Assembly (NCBI GenBank): GCA_001600355.1
Contig: BCJU01000002.1
Coordinates: 3,410,001-3,474,000, forward strand
From: Meira nashicola
Lineage: Eukaryota > Basidiomycota > Exobasidiomycetes > Exobasidiales > Brachybasidiaceae
Direction of reading: 5' to 3'
DNA: 64,000 nucleotides
Shown: positions 39,828 through 49,477 of the stretch, in pieces
Layout: every line of letters starts with the position of its first letter
How positions within the stretch are numbered: position 1 is the first letter of the stretch
Position numbers and translations under genes: made by a program
The notes under the pieces: model-generated
What the model was told of the DNA's origin: nothing
The model's input: only the letters and a program-made list of their open reading frames with translations
The model's database searches: none

Positions 39828-40216
39828 TTTATAGTACATTGCAAAAGTGCTCAAAGGATAGTATAGTCATCATAGTATACCGACATGTGTAAACCCCTAT
39901 AAAGACGCGCGGAGGTTTAACTTTAGAGTAAATCAGGGTAAGAAAAGCCACAACCTTAAAACATGCCGATTAGGTACATATCCTTAAGCCACAAACGTTG
40001 CATTAACTTTATTTTGAGCAGTTGCTATATTTTATGGAGAAATCTATAGATTCATTCATTTACATAGACATTAAGCCTAGACTTATAAAATTCTAACCCA
40101 GTAATTTATGAAAGAAAAACCTAAATTGTTCCATCTCAGAACATATATAAAGATATAGAACAAATATTCGAAAGCAAAGAACCTTACATTTTCTCCCTGT
40201 TACTCTTTATACCATA
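39828..40216. other. AT-rich spacer upstream of the orphan gene
   Basis: 389 bases between tandem genes. It contains a TATA-like TATATAAA at 40144-40151, 65 bp before the orphan ATG. The upstream part holds the SurE 3' untranslated region. No ORF, repeat or RNA gene recognised. Confidence 0.5.
40144..40151 (+). promoter_or_regulatory. TATA-like element of the orphan gene
   Basis: TATATAAA, an almost ideal TATA box, 65 bp upstream of the start codon in an AT-rich stretch. Function is inferred from sequence and position only. Confidence 0.35.
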
Positions 40217-41500
40217 ATGGATCCTCTTTCGATAGCATCTGCTTGGGTAGTAAATAAAATTACCCAGAAAGCTATCGCTTTAGCATCTAGTCAAGCGGAA
40301 AAAAGTGCAAAATCTGTTATAGAATCGTTATTTCTTAAAGCGCAAGATCAATTTAAAGATTTACAAGTAGCAATTGAAAGTAAAATTGATAAAGCTGTCG
40401 AACAGACTGTACAACAAATTACGCAATTTCAATATGGCTTAGAGACTACAAAAATCGTTTCAGCTTTTGAAATTTGGACAAAATCCTGGTCTGAGGCTCT
40501 GGCTAAAGCAAAAAATGGCGATACGACACGAATTTCTGAGCTTAGAGCTCAATTTCGCCATACCGAATATGGTGCTCAAACACGATTAAACTTATTACAT
40601 AAGTACCTTATAGGTCAAGGTGGTTTAGGTGACTCGGAAAAGGGTTATCTTAAAGTACTAGAAGAAGGAATTTTTGAGCGATTAGAAAAGGAAGAACACT
40701 TTACTATTCAACATTATTATGATTCTCTCGTTATCATTATATCCAAAATAATAAGGATACAATTAATCGGTTTATACTTTCGATTATGCGCTGAGGAGAG
40801 TTATACGCAAGAAGAATTTATTAGCTGGTCTGAAGAAGTTTGTACAAATATTGCAGTACAAAAAGCTAAAGTTATCGAGTATATGCCATACTTAATTCGA
40901 CATATCAAGCCAGACTTTGATACACCAGCTATAGATTGTCACTGGTGGCGCTTTATCCAATTTGATGATAGCCGGTATTGTTTAGCCGTAAGATCAGAAG
41001 ATACTTGGTACAACAAATTTGACGTTAAAAGCGGTTTTAGTCGAGGTCAACTCGTTAAGAGTGAAGGCACAAATCCCTGCCCTTGGCACGAATTTAGATG
41101 GGAATCCAATATCCTAACCGATCGGGATCCTCAACCTAAAACCGCTTTAGAACGTAATCCGGACGGTACTCCGCAACAATACTCGGAAGTAAGAATTGCT
41201 CGAGAGAAGGACCATAAGGCAGATCTGACAACTATCCTTTGTCGACATACACACCAAAGATTATGTGCATTCCAACTTGTCTCCGCTAAAGGCAAGATCG
41301 AAGATTGGAGTACTATATATTGGAAGATTCTTCCTGTTAAGGGAAAGTCAATGCCAACATTTAAACTTTTGGGTATGTATCCGCAAGATGTACGTCAATG
41401 GAAAGATGGCAGAGGAGGTATCAATCTTGGGGAATTATATATAAAACAGTCTACTGTGTACTATCTGGAGGACAATGGCACGTCACAAGACGACTTTTAG
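40217..41500 (+). CDS. Orphan two-part protein: helical N half, Trp-rich C half
   Basis: 427 residues; I do not recognise the family. Residues 1-235 look all-helical: amphipathic helices at 8-75, 80-100 and 105-132, then a markedly hydrophobic helix at 167-190 (LVIIISKIIRIQLIGLYFRL) and another helix to 231. Residues 240-427 are rich in Trp, aromatic and Cys (CHWWRFIQF, CPWHEFRWES, STIYWKILP, VRQW) and look beta-rich. There is no signal peptide. The opening MDPLSIA resembles the first residues of fungal HeLo/NLR-type N domains, and a helical bundle with a buried hydrophobic helix followed by a beta domain is also an architecture of pore-forming proteins; both readings are inference. It is the one clearly non-housekeeping gene in its neighbourhood. 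Confidence 0.75.
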   Translation: MDPLSIASAWVVNKITQKAIALASSQAEKSAKSVIESLFLKAQDQFKDLQVAIESKIDKAVEQTVQQITQFQYGLETTKIVSAFEIWTKSWSEALAKAKNGDTTRISELRAQFRHTEYGAQTRLNLLHKYLIGQGGLGDSEKGYLKVLEEGIFERLEKEEHFTIQHYYDSLVIIISKIIRIQLIGLYFRLCAEESYTQEEFISWSEEVCTNIAVQKAKVIEYMPYLIRHIKPDFDTPAIDCHWWRFIQFDDSRYCLAVRSEDTWYNKFDVKSGFSRGQLVKSEGTNPCPWHEFRWESNILTDRDPQPKTALERNPDGTPQQYSEVRIAREKDHKADLTTILCRHTHQRLCAFQLVSAKGKIEDWSTIYWKILPVKGKSMPTFKLLGMYPQDVRQWKDGRGGINLGELYIKQSTVYYLEDNGTSQDDF

Positions 41501-41684
41501 TGGCAATGGTAAACAGTAGCGCTAAAACATTTCTAATTCAGTAGTCCAGTCATTATTGATAATTGTTTCGAGATATTTATATGAAATAAAATTGAAACGA
41601 ATATTCACAGTCTGAAGGTATCGCACATAGGCCGATTAGACGTTTTAATACTTCCTCCATAGTAGACTTGCGGCGACATATGTA

Positions 41685-43673
41685 CTATAACATAACTCGT
41701 CTACCAGGCAATGCCGTTCCTGCTGCTCTTGAACCTGTAAATTTACGTTTCTTCTTCTTAAGTGCTTCACGATGACGACGTTTGTATACTTGAGTCAAAG
41801 TTGATTTGCGTTCTTCCCATTTCTGTGAAATCGTTTCAGGATCATCGAATTCAAAAAATGCCGTTATAGAAGGATCCTTTTGTCGTAATTGACGTGCCAA
41901 AGAAGAAATGAAATCGCTTCCATTCGCACGGATGAAGCCATTAGCATCAAGACTGGGAAAGACGGCAACCTGCTTTTTGGTAGCTTGTGGGAGCGTTGTA
42001 TAGCTCGGAGTGAAATCTTGCGCTCTCCAATTTGTATCTTGGACAGCTTCAGTTTCACCATCGTCGATGTCAGGCTCAAAATTGAACTCATCATCCAATT
42101 CCAAATCGAGGTTTGCCATGATGGAAAATCCACCTTTATCTTCTTTCGGTCTAAACATATCTGTTAACGTCGAGATCTCCACTCGATCTTCTTCTCTTGT
42201 AGTCTGGTCCTCGTCTGGCTCTTGATCATCTTGCATTTCGATATCAGCTGGCTGCAACTTTTCTTCTGTTGAATCCAAGCTATCTGAATCGGTATCTGAC
42301 GGTCCTTGCACTGCATCTTTCTGAGCCAACTGCGATGACTCTATTTTTAAACCTACCTCGTCATCCACTTCTTGATTCGGAATCACTTCTTCCTTCGTAG
42401 CTGCATCCTCAATGCTTTCATCGTCGTCATCATCATCAAGTAAGATTGAGGCTCTTTCTGGGCGGTCCGCTCGCAAAGCATTATCACCAAACATCCTTTT
42501 CAACAGATCCAACTGCTTCTGGCTTTCCATTCCATGATCAACTATTAAATCTGAGATTTTTTCTGTTGTCATCTCTTGGTATCCATCTGAAAATGCATCT
42601 TCCTCGTCAGGATCATAATGTGGATACGTAATTTGCATCTTTTCTTCTCCATCTGCCTTTGCTAAAAGATTTTCCTCTTGTGCATCCCCTACATCGTCCT
42701 TCTGGTTGATGTCATTGTCTTCCTCTGAATCAGATATATCTGAAGCTTGGTCTATGGCTGCATCAATTTCGTCAAATATTCCGCCATCATCTTCCTCTTT
42801 GTCAGACTGACTACTTGATGCGCTATATTCACTACTTGAAGGGTTGAGAGTGTTTGCATTTGGTCGCCGTATAGTAACTTGTTCAGATCGAATCACGTCT
42901 CCTTTCTCATCTCTTAATGTCCAAATTGCACTTCCCTCACTCCCATCTTCTTCATATGACCAGCTCTGTCCTGGTACTTCTACGATTGTTGGATCTTCCA
43001 ACATCATCTTTGACAAATGAATGGCACCATACCTACTTGGATCGATTGTAATTCTCTTTGCTCGAGTTAAAGGTTTTGGAACAGTGTTTTTCTTTCTTCT
43101 TGTCTTTTTTGGATCTTTTGTTTCTTCGTCTGCTCTTATGATTGTGGGTTTAGGAAGTGGATGATCGGGTCTCATATGCATAGGACGAACAAGATGTCCA
43201 GCAGGAGTTTTTTTCCAACCCCATTCTCCCTTTTCTACATCTTTTGCAGTGATGGGTGTATTCAATGTCTCACTTTCCATACCCACAACACCCTTGACTT
43301 TCTTCTTCTTTTGCTTTTTCTCTTTATCCTTGTTTGCATCATCGTCTCCAGTCGCTTGCCAAGCACGTTCTTTCGCTTTGCTGATACGTAACTTTTTACC
43401 TTTCCATAATGTCCCGTGCAAAAGGTCAACTGCTCTTTTTATCTTGTTTTCTTCTCCAGTTAATGTTAAAAAGCACCAATCTGTTGGTTGGTCTATTGCA
43501 TTTAGCAAAGGAGGCCAATTATGAACTTCACTAACCGATAATCCAAACGATCCAAATCGATCTTGTAAATCTTTCAAAGAGCATTGATCGGCATTCAATC
43601 CGGATAGATGCATTCGTTTACTGCATCGCAAAGACGATCCACTCGCTTCTCCTTTAACATCTTGTCCAGACAT
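41685..43673 (-). CDS. Nucleolar 60S biogenesis protein NOP8/NOL8-like, RRM
   Basis: 662 residues. An RRM fills about residues 22-105 (RMHLSGLNADQCSLKDLQDR; DWCFLTLTG; GTLWKGKKLRISKAKERAW), followed by a Lys-rich linker and a WGWKKTPAGHLVRPMHMRPD block typical of this family, then a long acidic low-complexity middle (about 270-540) and a conserved basic C terminus (FEFDDPETISQKWEERKS; YKRRHREALKKKKRKF). This matches Nop8/NOL8, a nucleolar factor acting in early 60S assembly with Nip7. Fungal Nop8 is usually somewhat shorter; the acidic middle explains the extra length. Read divergently from the E1-alpha gene. Confidence 0.82.
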   Translation of the reverse strand: MSGQDVKGEASGSSLRCSKRMHLSGLNADQCSLKDLQDRFGSFGLSVSEVHNWPPLLNAIDQPTDWCFLTLTGEENKIKRAVDLLHGTLWKGKKLRISKAKERAWQATGDDDANKDKEKKQKKKKVKGVVGMESETLNTPITAKDVEKGEWGWKKTPAGHLVRPMHMRPDHPLPKPTIIRADEETKDPKKTRRKKNTVPKPLTRAKRITIDPSRYGAIHLSKMMLEDPTIVEVPGQSWSYEEDGSEGSAIWTLRDEKGDVIRSEQVTIRRPNANTLNPSSSEYSASSSQSDKEEDDGGIFDEIDAAIDQASDISDSEEDNDINQKDDVGDAQEENLLAKADGEEKMQITYPHYDPDEEDAFSDGYQEMTTEKISDLIVDHGMESQKQLDLLKRMFGDNALRADRPERASILLDDDDDDESIEDAATKEEVIPNQEVDDEVGLKIESSQLAQKDAVQGPSDTDSDSLDSTEEKLQPADIEMQDDQEPDEDQTTREEDRVEISTLTDMFRPKEDKGGFSIMANLDLELDDEFNFEPDIDDGETEAVQDTNWRAQDFTPSYTTLPQATKKQVAVFPSLDANGFIRANGSDFISSLARQLRQKDPSITAFFEFDDPETISQKWEERKSTLTQVYKRRHREALKKKKRKFTGSRAAGTALPGRRVML

Positions 43674-44080
43674 GCTGGTCCTTATTTGTGTATAAAGATT
43701 AAGATCGTAACAAGGAATACGAAATTAAAACTTGATCAGCGCCGACGCTAGAAGAAAAATGAAATATTCATTTTTGAATTTTTCCGAAATCCGAAAAGTG
43801 TAGAAAAGCACTCTTGTGTTTCTTATGTGTCATTCTTCAGCGCCTGCGTCGCCCGCCAAGATGACATGCGTGTAAAAGCTTTGATTTATTAACCTTTTTT
43901 TCTTTCTGTATTGGCGGCTGGCTCTCCGCGGTCTAGGCTCCGAATATGCGGCATAAAGGCAATTTCCCCGCAGAATTGAGGCTGATAAGAAGATTTCCAT
44001 AATTGGTAAAGCGGAACCAATGTAAGCGACTTTCTTTCATTATTCCTTTCTTAAGTCATCACTCTGTGAAACACCTTACA
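43674..44080. other. Divergent spacer, NOP8-like / E1-alpha
   Basis: 407 bases between start codons. It contains a GC-rich stretch CAGCGCCTGCGTCGCCCGCC (43839-43858) and CTCCGCGG near 43925. The open frame of the E1-alpha gene extends upstream to 44003 but only from a TTG. Confidence 0.5.
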
Positions 44081-45505
44081 ATGAATTCTGGCAAGATGAT
44101 TAGGCCGCTTTATAGAAGCATTGCCCTTGCACAATTGCGGATCACTTCTCGCGCAATTTGTCAATCGATGATGATACGGCATTCTTCGTCAACATCTACG
44201 GGACATTTGCCTGGTTATCCTTCCTCTCCTTTTGTTTCAAAATTAGAAAAAGCTGTGTTTGATTCAGTAAACGCAAACGTTGTCTCTGAACCTAACGCAG
44301 AAGATCAACAAACCAAAAAAGGAATACCAACCTTTCGTGTTTTAGATGGAAAAGGAAATTTATTGCTTGGAGTTGATGAAGCTTCATTGCATTTATCCAA
44401 AGAAGAAGCAAGAAAGATAATGAGTAATATGCTCTTATTACCTGCTTTAGATGTAATTTTGTATAATGCTCAAAGGCAAGGTCGTATCAGCTTTATGATG
44501 ACAAGTCATGGAGAAGAAGCAGCAGTGATAGGAAGTGCGTCTGCATTGGATAACAAAGATGAAATTTTTGCACAATATCGTGAGATGGGTGTACTTTTGT
44601 ATAGAGGATTTACTCTGGATAAAGTGATGAATCAAGTTTTCGGAACTGCTGATGATTTAGGACAAGCAAGACAAATGCCTATTCATTTTGGTTCAACTGA
44701 TCATCATTTTCATACAATCAGTTCTCCATTAGCAACTCAAATTCCTCAAGCAGCAGGTGCTGCATATGCTTTAAAACGAATGAAAGATCGTAAAGATAAT
44801 ATTGTAGTTTGTTATTTCGGTGAAGGTGCAGCAAGTGAAGGTGATGCGCATGCGGGAATGAATATGGCTGCAACATTAAAATGTCCAGTCGTTTTTGTCG
44901 TTCGAAATAACGGTTTTGCCATTTCAACTCCTTCAACTGAACAATATGCTGGTGATGGAATTGCATCTCGAGGACCAGGTTATGGTATTTCAACAATTCG
45001 TGTTGACGGAAATGACGTCTTGGCCGTTCGAGCAGCTATGCAATTTGCCAAACAACATGCTATTCAAAATTCCTCTCCTTTCTTAATAGAATGCATGACC
45101 TATCGTGTTGGACATCATTCCACTTCCGACGATTCTTCTGCATATCGTAATCGTAAAGATGTTGAAGATTGGAAAAGGTTGGATAATCCTTTGGCTAGAT
45201 TTAGTGCATTCCTACAAGAACGTGGTTGGTGGACGGAAGAAGAAGGTGAAACTTTACGAAAACAATACCGAAAAGATATCGTTAAACAATTAGACATTGC
45301 AGAACATAAGCCAAGACCAAGTATTTCCTCTATATTCGAAGATACGTATAAGGAAGTGCCGCCTCATTTACAAGAGCAACGTGCAGAATTGGCGAGACTA
45401 ATCAGCATGTACGGTCAAAGTGATGCATGGAAGAAAGAACTACCGAAATATCGCCATCAAGGTAAAGATATGGAACAATATTTAGAGAAAGACAAAGATG
45501 TTTGA
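44081..45505 (+). CDS. Branched-chain 2-oxoacid dehydrogenase E1 alpha (mitochondrial)
   Basis: 474 residues from the ATG at 44081. The subunit forms the thiamine-dependent E1 that decarboxylates the keto acids of Leu, Ile and Val. A presequence rich in Arg and Ser and lacking acidic residues covers about 1-45 (MIRPLYRSIALAQLR... ICQSMMIRHSS). The core has ISFMMTSHGEEAAVIGSASA, QARQMPIHFGS, the thiamine diphosphate motif starting GEGAASEGDAHAG and ending VRNNGFAIS, and YRVGHHSTSDDSSAYR. That last segment equals the phosphorylation loop of animal BCKDHA, which favours BCKDH over pyruvate dehydrogenase and suggests kinase control (inference). The C-terminal helices are complete. Confidence 0.95.
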   Translation: MNSGKMIRPLYRSIALAQLRITSRAICQSMMIRHSSSTSTGHLPGYPSSPFVSKLEKAVFDSVNANVVSEPNAEDQQTKKGIPTFRVLDGKGNLLLGVDEASLHLSKEEARKIMSNMLLLPALDVILYNAQRQGRISFMMTSHGEEAAVIGSASALDNKDEIFAQYREMGVLLYRGFTLDKVMNQVFGTADDLGQARQMPIHFGSTDHHFHTISSPLATQIPQAAGAAYALKRMKDRKDNIVVCYFGEGAASEGDAHAGMNMAATLKCPVVFVVRNNGFAISTPSTEQYAGDGIASRGPGYGISTIRVDGNDVLAVRAAMQFAKQHAIQNSSPFLIECMTYRVGHHSTSDDSSAYRNRKDVEDWKRLDNPLARFSAFLQERGWWTEEEGETLRKQYRKDIVKQLDIAEHKPRPSISSIFEDTYKEVPPHLQEQRAELARLISMYGQSDAWKKELPKYRHQGKDMEQYLEKDKDV

Positions 45506-45573
45506 TAGTATGGAATCGATTGTACTTTTAAATTGCATGAATTGCATGAAATAACACATTTGTATTCACATTC

Positions 45574-48192
45574 TTACTTACGGTTGAGCCAACCACCTAG
45601 CCAGCCACGCTTGGGTGCTTCCTCTTCCTCCTCTTCATCATCGACCAAATTGGCTGGGTCATAAGGTCCTTCCTCAGCATCTTCTTCCACTATATCCTCT
45701 GCCAATGGCTCATCTTCTTGAACTGTGTTCACTGAGAGTGTGGCAGGAACCGCCGCTGCAGCTGGCTCGATCGGCTTGGACTGTTTTTGTACTGCTTCTA
45801 GAGGTGCTGCTTTTGGTTGAGAAGGAGCTTGAGCCTTCACAGGAACAGCAGAAGGTCTTCGTGAATTTGCTACACTTGCAGATGTGCCTGCCAATTCGGC
45901 ATCAAATTTATCCATGAGTTCTGATGGAATAATGGAAGCTTGTTGAACATCAACAGGATCAAAGTCCACAAATTTGGCAGCAGTATCACGCAATGCTTGA
46001 GCAGCCTTACTTTGACCGTCAGAAATGCGTCGAAGTGGTGCAATAGTCTTGATACCTAATTGGCGTGTATATAATTCACGCTGTACTTGTACACGGAAAT
46101 CACTGATTGATTTGACGGTCTTGTCGAATGTTGAATTAATCATCTGAGGTGGCAATTGTTCATCTTCTTTTGCGACCTGATCGTGTTCCACAAGTTCCAT
46201 AGCATTGCGTGCTTCACGAACGAATAGCTCTGACCTATTCAACAAAATCAAGCTCTTCTCCAATTCGTTCGACCAAGCAAAACTGCGTGCTAACAATCTT
46301 AACAATTCTGCTTTGTACCATGCTGACTTTGCTTCAATCAATGTTGCCAAATTAGAATCACGCTCAACAAGAGCCAAGCCTGCAATGCCGGAACAGCTCA
46401 TATCATTTGCATCCAATAACCGTGTCAAGCCTGGGATGATACGGGCAGAAATACGCTTATCCTTCATCTCACCACGCAAACGAAGTCGCTCAATTGTAGC
46501 ATTCGTCTTTGGCGATTTCTTGGGTGCAGAAGCAGAGGGTGCAGGTTTGAGATTTTTGATAGATTTCTTGCTCTTCTTGGAAGCAGCATGACGAGGTCGG
46601 TTTGCAGGTCGTACTTTCTTTCCAGCCTTCACCCGTCTACGGACAGGTTCTTTACCCTTGCCCGAAACGTTCTGTTTGGCATTATGTGGAGAAGCAATTG
46701 ATCGCGCCTTTCCAGCCACATGCTCCCGAACACGGAGCTGTCTCTTCTCACTCTTGGCTTGTACTTCCTCCATCAAAGCCATATTACGTTCTGCCCTTGT
46801 TGTCAGCAATTTGTACAAGAGGTACTCGTGAGCATTTACGAGATTTGCGCTGGCAGCTTCGTAACGTCCACTGTGACTCTTCGAAAGAGCTTCGGCATTA
46901 TCCTGGACCAGACGACGGGCGAGATCTTCAGCTTCCGTTAGAGAAGCTAATAAGCTGTCATACCCATCCATTTCAGTCTTTGAACCAGCAGATACGTTTG
47001 TGGAAGCGATCTTTGATGGACCAGCATTGCTTTCTTCCGCAAATTGGCTAGCTCCGGTAGTCAGCTGTCCACGCTTTTTAGCACTTCTTTGGGCGCTTGT
47101 CAAACGTTGTCTTTTGTGCTCTCCCTTTGCGTACGTGGGTTTGGCATCAGTGCTGTCTTTGGCTTTGAGCGATTCTCGAAGATTAGTCTCGGCTTTTGTA
47201 ACTTTTGTCACGACTTCAACCAAGTCAGCATTTCGAATCGGGATGCTTTGACCACGCCAATCGACTTGATCTAATCGATCATCAGTTGTACGTCCAGCAT
47301 TCTTTTTAGCTTGCTCTTGTAGTTCTGCTTCTAATGAAGAATAACCATTTACACATCGCTCGCAGATCTCCTTGGAAGCGACTGTATTGGCCAGCTTATC
47401 CATATCTTGCTCGGTCAATTCCAAGCTGTATGCACTGAAACGCAACATTGGTTCTGTACTGTCGATGTAGCTATGTGCTAATGCTTCCTTTCTGCTATCA
47501 CTTTGAGCTTGTGCAACAAGATAGAGCAACTTACGTGCAACCGACAAGAATTCCATACTTTCCAAATGCTTCTCTTTATCGAATGTCTCATAAGCTTGCA
47601 GTAAGACATGATATGCATGTGCTTCGGCTCGTGTTCGAATATCAATACGTTGCTCACCCAATGCTCCAATCAATTCTAGCAACTCTTTAGACCATTGTAC
47701 AGCTCTACGTGCCCTTGTCAGACCATGTCGTCGAATCTTTCCATCTTGATCCTTTTCAAATGCAGTCTGCTTCAAGTTTTGAGAATACGACCACGATCTT
47801 TCAGCTTCAAACAAAAGCAATTGAGCTGGACGATCATCCTTTACTTCTGCAATATCGATTGTCTTTCTAACAAATACATTTCCCTTGCCTTTATTGTTCT
47901 CACTTTGAACAGTAGCACTTTGCGCTTTTCTCTTTGCTTTTTTTGAAACGCCCTTCTTTCCACCTTTTTTGTTTGAATCATTTCGTTTGACTGTATTCGT
48001 GTGAGTCTTGTTCATAGTTTGACGTAACCGATGAACTTTGGTTGAACAATAGCCATGATATCGGTGAAAGTCTTGTTGACGCATACCATGTTCATTTCTC
48101 GCTTGATTGATGAGAGCCAAAAGATCAAAGGAGACAGGTTCAGCATGATCAGCCGTCTTGGCTTCACTTGCTTTACTCAGATCCAAGTCCAT
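45574..48192 (-). CDS. SRP68: Signal recognition particle subunit SRP68
   Basis: 872 residues, intron-free. SRP68 binds SRP RNA with SRP72 and is needed for targeting ribosomes to the ER. The N-terminal RNA-binding part shows the family start (FDLLALINQARNEHGMRQQD, then FHRYHGYCSTKVHRLRQTM) and ARRAVQWSKELLELI, followed by TPR-like helices (AHAYHVLLQAYETFDKEKHL, RKLLYLVAQAQSDSRKEALA, YLLYKLLTTRAERNMALMEE). Additional Lys-rich blocks (VRRRVKAGKKVRPANRPRH; KKSKKSIKNL) around 530-580 and an acidic C-terminal tail ending RGWLGGWLNRK make it longer than the about 600 residues of animal SRP68. Same strand as PNO1 255 bp upstream. Confidence 0.92.
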   Translation of the reverse strand: MDLDLSKASEAKTADHAEPVSFDLLALINQARNEHGMRQQDFHRYHGYCSTKVHRLRQTMNKTHTNTVKRNDSNKKGGKKGVSKKAKRKAQSATVQSENNKGKGNVFVRKTIDIAEVKDDRPAQLLLFEAERSWSYSQNLKQTAFEKDQDGKIRRHGLTRARRAVQWSKELLELIGALGEQRIDIRTRAEAHAYHVLLQAYETFDKEKHLESMEFLSVARKLLYLVAQAQSDSRKEALAHSYIDSTEPMLRFSAYSLELTEQDMDKLANTVASKEICERCVNGYSSLEAELQEQAKKNAGRTTDDRLDQVDWRGQSIPIRNADLVEVVTKVTKAETNLRESLKAKDSTDAKPTYAKGEHKRQRLTSAQRSAKKRGQLTTGASQFAEESNAGPSKIASTNVSAGSKTEMDGYDSLLASLTEAEDLARRLVQDNAEALSKSHSGRYEAASANLVNAHEYLLYKLLTTRAERNMALMEEVQAKSEKRQLRVREHVAGKARSIASPHNAKQNVSGKGKEPVRRRVKAGKKVRPANRPRHAASKKSKKSIKNLKPAPSASAPKKSPKTNATIERLRLRGEMKDKRISARIIPGLTRLLDANDMSCSGIAGLALVERDSNLATLIEAKSAWYKAELLRLLARSFAWSNELEKSLILLNRSELFVREARNAMELVEHDQVAKEDEQLPPQMINSTFDKTVKSISDFRVQVQRELYTRQLGIKTIAPLRRISDGQSKAAQALRDTAAKFVDFDPVDVQQASIIPSELMDKFDAELAGTSASVANSRRPSAVPVKAQAPSQPKAAPLEAVQKQSKPIEPAAAAVPATLSVNTVQEDEPLAEDIVEEDAEEGPYDPANLVDDEEEEEEAPKRGWLGGWLNRK

Positions 48193-48446
48193 TGTTATTT
48201 CACTGATTCACTCTGGTGGTGGTCATTGGTGTGGATAAAAGATACACTATCGTAGATGCACATTCGCCTGACACGCACGCACGCATTTAGTGTCACAGCT
48301 ACAAACTGAACAGTTCTTCGCGTGGGGGATGCAGGCACGTGACGTTGGCAAAACAAAAGATGATAGTGATGATCAATTCATGGCAATGACGAATGACAGA
48401 AATATAATACAATAATGAAACTTCTATGACGCCCAAATTCATTCCC

Positions 48447-49477
48447 TCATCCGCGTTGCCTTTGACGGGCACTGATCGTTTTAAGGTTATGGTAGACTTT
48501 ACCCGGAGGAGAACCGAGAATTAAAGAAACAACTGCATCTCTAGCAATTCGAATATTTGTGAAAGAGCCAAGGATATGAATCTTTGTATCGGCTACTACC
48601 AATCGAGTTCTACTTGCATTCTCGATCGCAAATTTTGTTCGTCCATCTTTACCGGCAATACGACCAATAGCTCTGGAAAGATGGTCTCCGTGTAATGTCT
48701 TGACATCTTTAATTTCGAAACTATCCAAGAATAAATCATCAATTCTCAAAAGAGCAATAGCGTCATCTGCTTCGAATCCTAGTGCAAATGCTTTGACGAA
48801 ATCGGCACCTTTTTGCAACATGCTAATATCTGGGGTATGTTTAGATGACTATTGGAGAATGAAAGAAGAAGCCAGTAAATATTATGAGAAAGAGAGCAAC
48901 AAATACCAGTCATACTCACCTTAATTTCAACAGTTTTTCGTTTGACGTTCATTCGAACTTGTAGCTTTGCCATTTCCACCAAAGGGGTATAAATTTTGGG
49001 CCATTCATTCTTCAAAGGTGTCATTCTATGAGGAGGAATAGGCACTTTACGCAATTGTCCTCTTGTGACGTCAATCGCATCTCGGGCAGATTGAGCAGCG
49101 GAGTGAGATAATGGTTTGAAGACAGGCTTATCGTTTGCATCGAGTGACATTGCATTGTCATCTGTGGTTGTCTTTTGCTTGCCCTTTGCACTTTGTTGAA
49201 ATGTGGATGAACTTCCTGCATCTTCCAGAGTAACTCCATCTGCAATCATAACATCATCATCATCGTCATTTGGTCCATTTTGCACAACCATCATGGCATC
49301 ATCTTGTCCCAAATCGATATCCTCATCGTCATCATCAGAATCTTCTTGCCCCAATGGACGTCTTTCGGGAGCGTTGAATGAAGATGACCCGCTCGATTCT
49401 GCTTTTGACTTTCCCACCAAAGCTTCTTTTGCACTCTTTTTGGGTTTTGAATTTGTACTTGTAGGTGCCATTTTCAT
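48447..49477 (-). CDS. PNO1: Ribosome biogenesis KH protein PNO1/Dim2 (spliced)
   Basis: Two exons on the minus strand, 49477-48920 and 48848-48447, with a 71-nt intron (48849-48919; GTGAGT donor, AATAG acceptor) giving 319 residues. PNO1/Dim2 is a 40S pre-ribosome factor that binds the 3' end of 18S rRNA and controls Nob1 cleavage. The junction reads VEIK then [17 protein letters not shown], aligned without gap to the human family member; a nearer AG at 48830 would break the frame. The KH region follows: [40 protein letters not shown] and VHILGSF-like KIHILGSF. The N-terminal 130 residues are acidic and disordered. Two ATGs, at 49477 and 49471, are both plausible starts. Confidence 0.94.

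Noticed and set aside
39965..41639. Nine-base direct repeat GCCGATTAG at 39965-39973 and 41631-41639 flanking the orphan gene
   Set aside because: A nine-base match between two spacers of this size is expected by chance fairly often, and there are no inverted ends or transposase.
44003..44080. Upstream extension of the E1-alpha frame
   Set aside because: Starts with TTG; the first ATG is 44081, directly before a good presequence.
48822..48830. AG at 48830 as acceptor for PNO1 exon 2
   Set aside because: It would join out of frame; the AG at 48849-48850 keeps the frame and aligns without gap to the family.
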